Shown here in pieces: positions 4,917-6,206 of a DNA stretch of 6,206 nucleotides. The DNA comes from an uncultured archaeon. GTDB taxonomy: Archaea > Korarchaeota > Korarchaeia > Korarchaeales > Korarchaeaceae. How positions within the stretch are numbered: the first letter of the stretch is position 1; each line of letters starts with the position of its first letter. Location of the stretch: NCBI GenBank assembly GCA_938073845.1, contig CALJEO010000101.1, positions 1 through 6,206 on the forward strand, read 5' to 3'. The position numbers were made by a program, and so were the translations under genes. The notes beneath the pieces were generated by a model, which was not told where the DNA came from, ran no database searches, and saw only the letters and a list, made by a program, of their open reading frames with translations.

Positions 4917-5019
4917 CATCAAGTGCGGGGGGTGGGATTTGAACCCACGCGGGCCTGACGCCCACCGGACCCTGAATCCGGCGCCTTGGACCTGGCTCGG
5001 CTACCCCCGCTGATGCTCC
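4913..5019. repeat. 9-bp inverted repeat flanking tRNA-Leu
   Basis: GGAGCATCA at 4913-4921 is the exact reverse complement of TGATGCTCC at 5011-5019. The two arms bracket tRNA-Leu almost exactly. One arm consists of the 3-nt spacer plus the discriminator and five acceptor-strand bases of tRNA-Glu. The other arm is the tRNA-Leu trailer. Pairing in the precursor RNA would stack a 9-bp helix on the tRNA-Leu acceptor stem while breaking that of tRNA-Glu. Confidence 0.7.
4924..5010 (-). tRNA. tRNA-Leu (anticodon CAG)
   Basis: This is an 87-base class II tRNA on the minus strand. The acceptor is GCGGGGG/CCCCCGC with discriminator A. The D stem is GCC/GGC with a 13-base loop containing GG. The anticodon stem is CCGGA/TCCGG around TTCAGGG, giving anticodon CAG, which reads CTG codons. 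The long 16-base variable arm contains GGGC/GCCC, as expected for leucine. The T arm is GTGGG-TTCAAAT-CCCAC. No CCA end and no intron are encoded. It begins 3 bases after tRNA-Glu ends, so the two are almost certainly cut from one transcript. Confidence 0.97.
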
Positions 5020-5088
5020 GGCCGGGATTTGAACCCGGGTCTGGGGCTCGAAAGGCCCCTATGCTTGACCGGGCTACACCACCGGAGC
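5014..5088 (-). tRNA. tRNA-Glu (anticodon TTC)
   Basis: This 75-base tRNA lies on the minus strand. The acceptor is GCTCCGG/CCGGAGC with discriminator A. The D stem is GTGT/GCAT with two wobble pairs. The anticodon stem is GGGGC/GCCCC around CTTTCGA, giving anticodon TTC, which reads GAA. The variable loop is AGAC, and the T arm is CCGGG-TTCAAAT-CCCGG. No CCA is encoded. The first pair is G1-C72, in contrast to A1-U72 in the tRNA-Gln of the same window. It is first in a two-tRNA unit with tRNA-Leu and starts 32 bases after the end of the topoisomerase gene. Confidence 0.97.
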
Positions 5089-5108
5089 GAATCAGTAACG
5101 TGATATCG

Positions 5109-5117
5109 AAATAAAAA
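5109..5117 (-). promoter_or_regulatory. Candidate promoter of the tRNA-Glu/tRNA-Leu unit
   Basis: TTTTTATTT on the minus strand lies 21-29 nt upstream of the tRNA-Glu 5' end, the expected box A position. The same T-rich tract begins 3 bases after the topoisomerase stop codon and could also terminate that transcript. Promoter and terminator roles cannot be separated by sequence alone. Confidence 0.4.
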
Positions 5118-5120
5118 CAT

Positions 5121-6206
5121 TCATATGCTTACCCCTAGGTGCTGCTCCAACTTCTCGCCGAGGTACTTGACGAAGTACTCCTTTAGGGTCCTTGCTGAAG
5201 GGCTCATGGCCTTGAATATCTCCAACTCAGCTTTCTTCCTGTTCTCCAGAAACCAATCGTTTTCCCTCTGCCAGAACTCGTTCTGAAGGTTCGGCAGGGA
5301 CCTATTGTCAAGCGCTGCCTTGTAGTCGGCCTGCGTCAGCGGCTCGAGGGCGAACCTGTAGTCCTTGAAGAACCCCTCCTCAACGTCCCTGGTGAGTATG
5401 CCTATGAACCTGGCCTCTGGGGTCGCTAAGTGAGGTATATGGGCCGAGTTTATGCTATTATAGACCACTGTAGCAGCTATCCTTAGAGACCAGGGTGATA
5501 AGTCAGTCAGTATTGCTATTGGAACACCCTCATCTGAGATAATCCTGAGGAACCTCCTCATGCTCCTCGAAGCTTGCCCCTGGAGTATAGCTATAGCTAT
5601 CCTCCTCTCCTCAGGTATCCCGAGCTCTATCATGTTCTTCGCAGGCCCGACCTTCTCAACAGCCACCACGGCCCTGACACCTATCCTCTTAAATCTTATG
5701 TTCTCAGGCCTTGGAGGGATCGAGTATCCCATCTCCCCGACCTGATCAGCTCTAAGGACCCTTCCAGATCTATCTATGAGCTCTATATCCCCGTAGATCC
5801 ATCCCCTAGGATCGCTCGTTATTGAGAAGGCCTCCCTAGGCATTCCCAAAAGGAGCTCCATCAGCACTATCCTGGCATCCGTCTCCCTCTGGTCCTCCGG
5901 GAAGAGCGTTCCCTTCAGCCTCTCCACCTTATGCAGATAGTAGAAGTCCCTCTTCGTCATTGTCAACCCGTTCTCCAAGTGATCCAAGGCCCTGCTCACC
6001 CCGTATAAGATGCCTGAGAGCGTCTTCAGACTCTTAGAGTGAGAACCCCTTATCTTTCCGTAGAAGGTCGGCTTGAATGTGTAACCCACCCTCTCGTCGA
6101 AAAGTATGTTCTTCTGCGAGTTAGGAGGGTACTCGAGCTCAGGGAACCTGCCTTCCTCTATAGCCCTAGCCACCCTCTCGGCTATCTCCATCACCTTAGC
6201 CTTCAC
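5121..6206 (-). CDS. top6A: Topoisomerase VI subunit A (Spo11-like) homologue with altered Toprim motif; start may lie beyond the window
   Basis: At least 361 residues match Top6A, the DNA-cleaving subunit of the type IIB topoisomerase and relative of Spo11. The catalytic 5Y-CAP region shows MTKRDFYYLHK, with Y90 as the expected DNA-linking tyrosine. DIELID (140-145), GYSIPPRPENI and VVAVEK (E184, Toprim glutamate) follow. GQASRSMRRFL (210-220) aligns with G-Q-P-D-R-x-T-R-R-F, and LATPEARFIGI with L-A-T-P-x-A-K-F-L-G. The key oddity is ILTDLSPWS (232-240) where the family has L-T-D-A-D-P-Y-G: the first Asp (D235) is kept but the second is Ser237, and the P-Y-G is P-W-S. The K-D after the Toprim Glu is also changed. 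The first codon is a GTG at the window edge; usual length is about 360-390, so little can be missing. It could be a functional but divergent Top6A or a paralogue with weakened metal binding. Any Top6B partner gene would lie outside. Confidence 0.88.
   Translation of the reverse strand: MKAKVMEIAERVARAIEEGRFPELEYPPNSQKNILFDERVGYTFKPTFYGKIRGSHSKSLKTLSGILYGVSRALDHLENGLTMTKRDFYYLHKVERLKGTLFPEDQRETDARIVLMELLLGMPREAFSITSDPRGWIYGDIELIDRSGRVLRADQVGEMGYSIPPRPENIRFKRIGVRAVVAVEKVGPAKNMIELGIPEERRIAIAILQGQASRSMRRFLRIISDEGVPIAILTDLSPWSLRIAATVVYNSINSAHIPHLATPEARFIGILTRDVEEGFFKDYRFALEPLTQADYKAALDNRSLPNLQNEFWQRENDWFLENRKKAELEIFKAMSPSARTLKEYFVKYLGEKLEQHLGVSI

Noticed and set aside
4600..4923. RNase P RNA or SRP 7S RNA, suggested by a ~320-base gene-free stretch among tRNAs
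   Set aside because: On both strands I found neither the RNase P conserved GAGGAAAGTCC and ACAGAA-type blocks nor the SRP helix 8 GGAAG/AGCAG signature.
5560..5825. Two overlapping plus-strand open frames opposite top6A
   Set aside because: Both are antisense shadows of the topoisomerase gene, with no ribosome binding site and no recognisable motif.
1..6206. CRISPR array or tandem direct repeats
   Set aside because: No regularly spaced direct repeats of 20 bases or more were seen anywhere. The only repeats are short hairpins and the inverted repeat around tRNA-Leu.

Overview
The window looks archaeal, probably from a thermophilic member of the TACK group (a Korarchaeota-like or crenarchaeal lineage is my inference). 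The evidence is: the archaeal gene block secE-spt5-rpl11-rpl1-rpl10; archaeal-type TyrRS, Mut7-C RNase and topoisomerase VI A; tRNA genes without encoded CCA ends; strong use of AGG (Arg) and ATA (Ile) codons; GGAGGTGAT-type ribosome binding sites; and TATA-like box A elements upstream of genes. I could not run a taxonomic search, so the lineage is tentative.

Layout. Positions 1-2564 (+) hold a tightly packed transcription/translation operon: the last 18 codons of secE, then spt5 (NusG-like), uL11, uL1 and uL10, with 1-4 nt gaps or an 8 nt overlap and good Shine-Dalgarno sites. The operon stops at uL10. The bL12/P1 stalk gene that usually follows in archaea is absent, and uL10 also lacks the usual acidic C-terminal tail. 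Four bases later the convergent tyrS (tyrosyl-tRNA synthetase) begins on the minus strand (2569-3693). A 167-base spacer (3694-3860) with two TATA-like elements and an inverted repeat separates it from a Mut7-C/DUF82 RNase gene (3861-4370, minus).

Positions 4491-5088 hold three minus-strand tRNA genes: Gln(TTG), Leu(CAG) and Glu(TTC). Glu and Leu are only 3 nt apart and form one unit. Between tRNA-Gln and tRNA-Leu lies about 320 bp of compositionally different DNA. It contains an open frame that weakly resembles the tail of an IS200/IS605 TnpB protein and ends at a compact hairpin, so it may be a decayed mobile-element remnant. The right end of the window (5121-6206, minus) is a topoisomerase VI subunit A homologue whose Toprim DxD motif is altered to D-L-S.

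Almost every recognisable gene serves the information-processing machinery: protein export, transcription elongation, the ribosomal stalk base, tRNA charging, tRNAs, RNA cleavage and DNA topology. I found no CRISPR array, defence island or obvious new multi-gene system. The observations most worth following up are the divergent Top6A active site, the tail-less uL10 with no adjacent L12 gene, an inverted repeat that could form a structural switch around tRNA-Leu, and the unexplained inter-tRNA segment.
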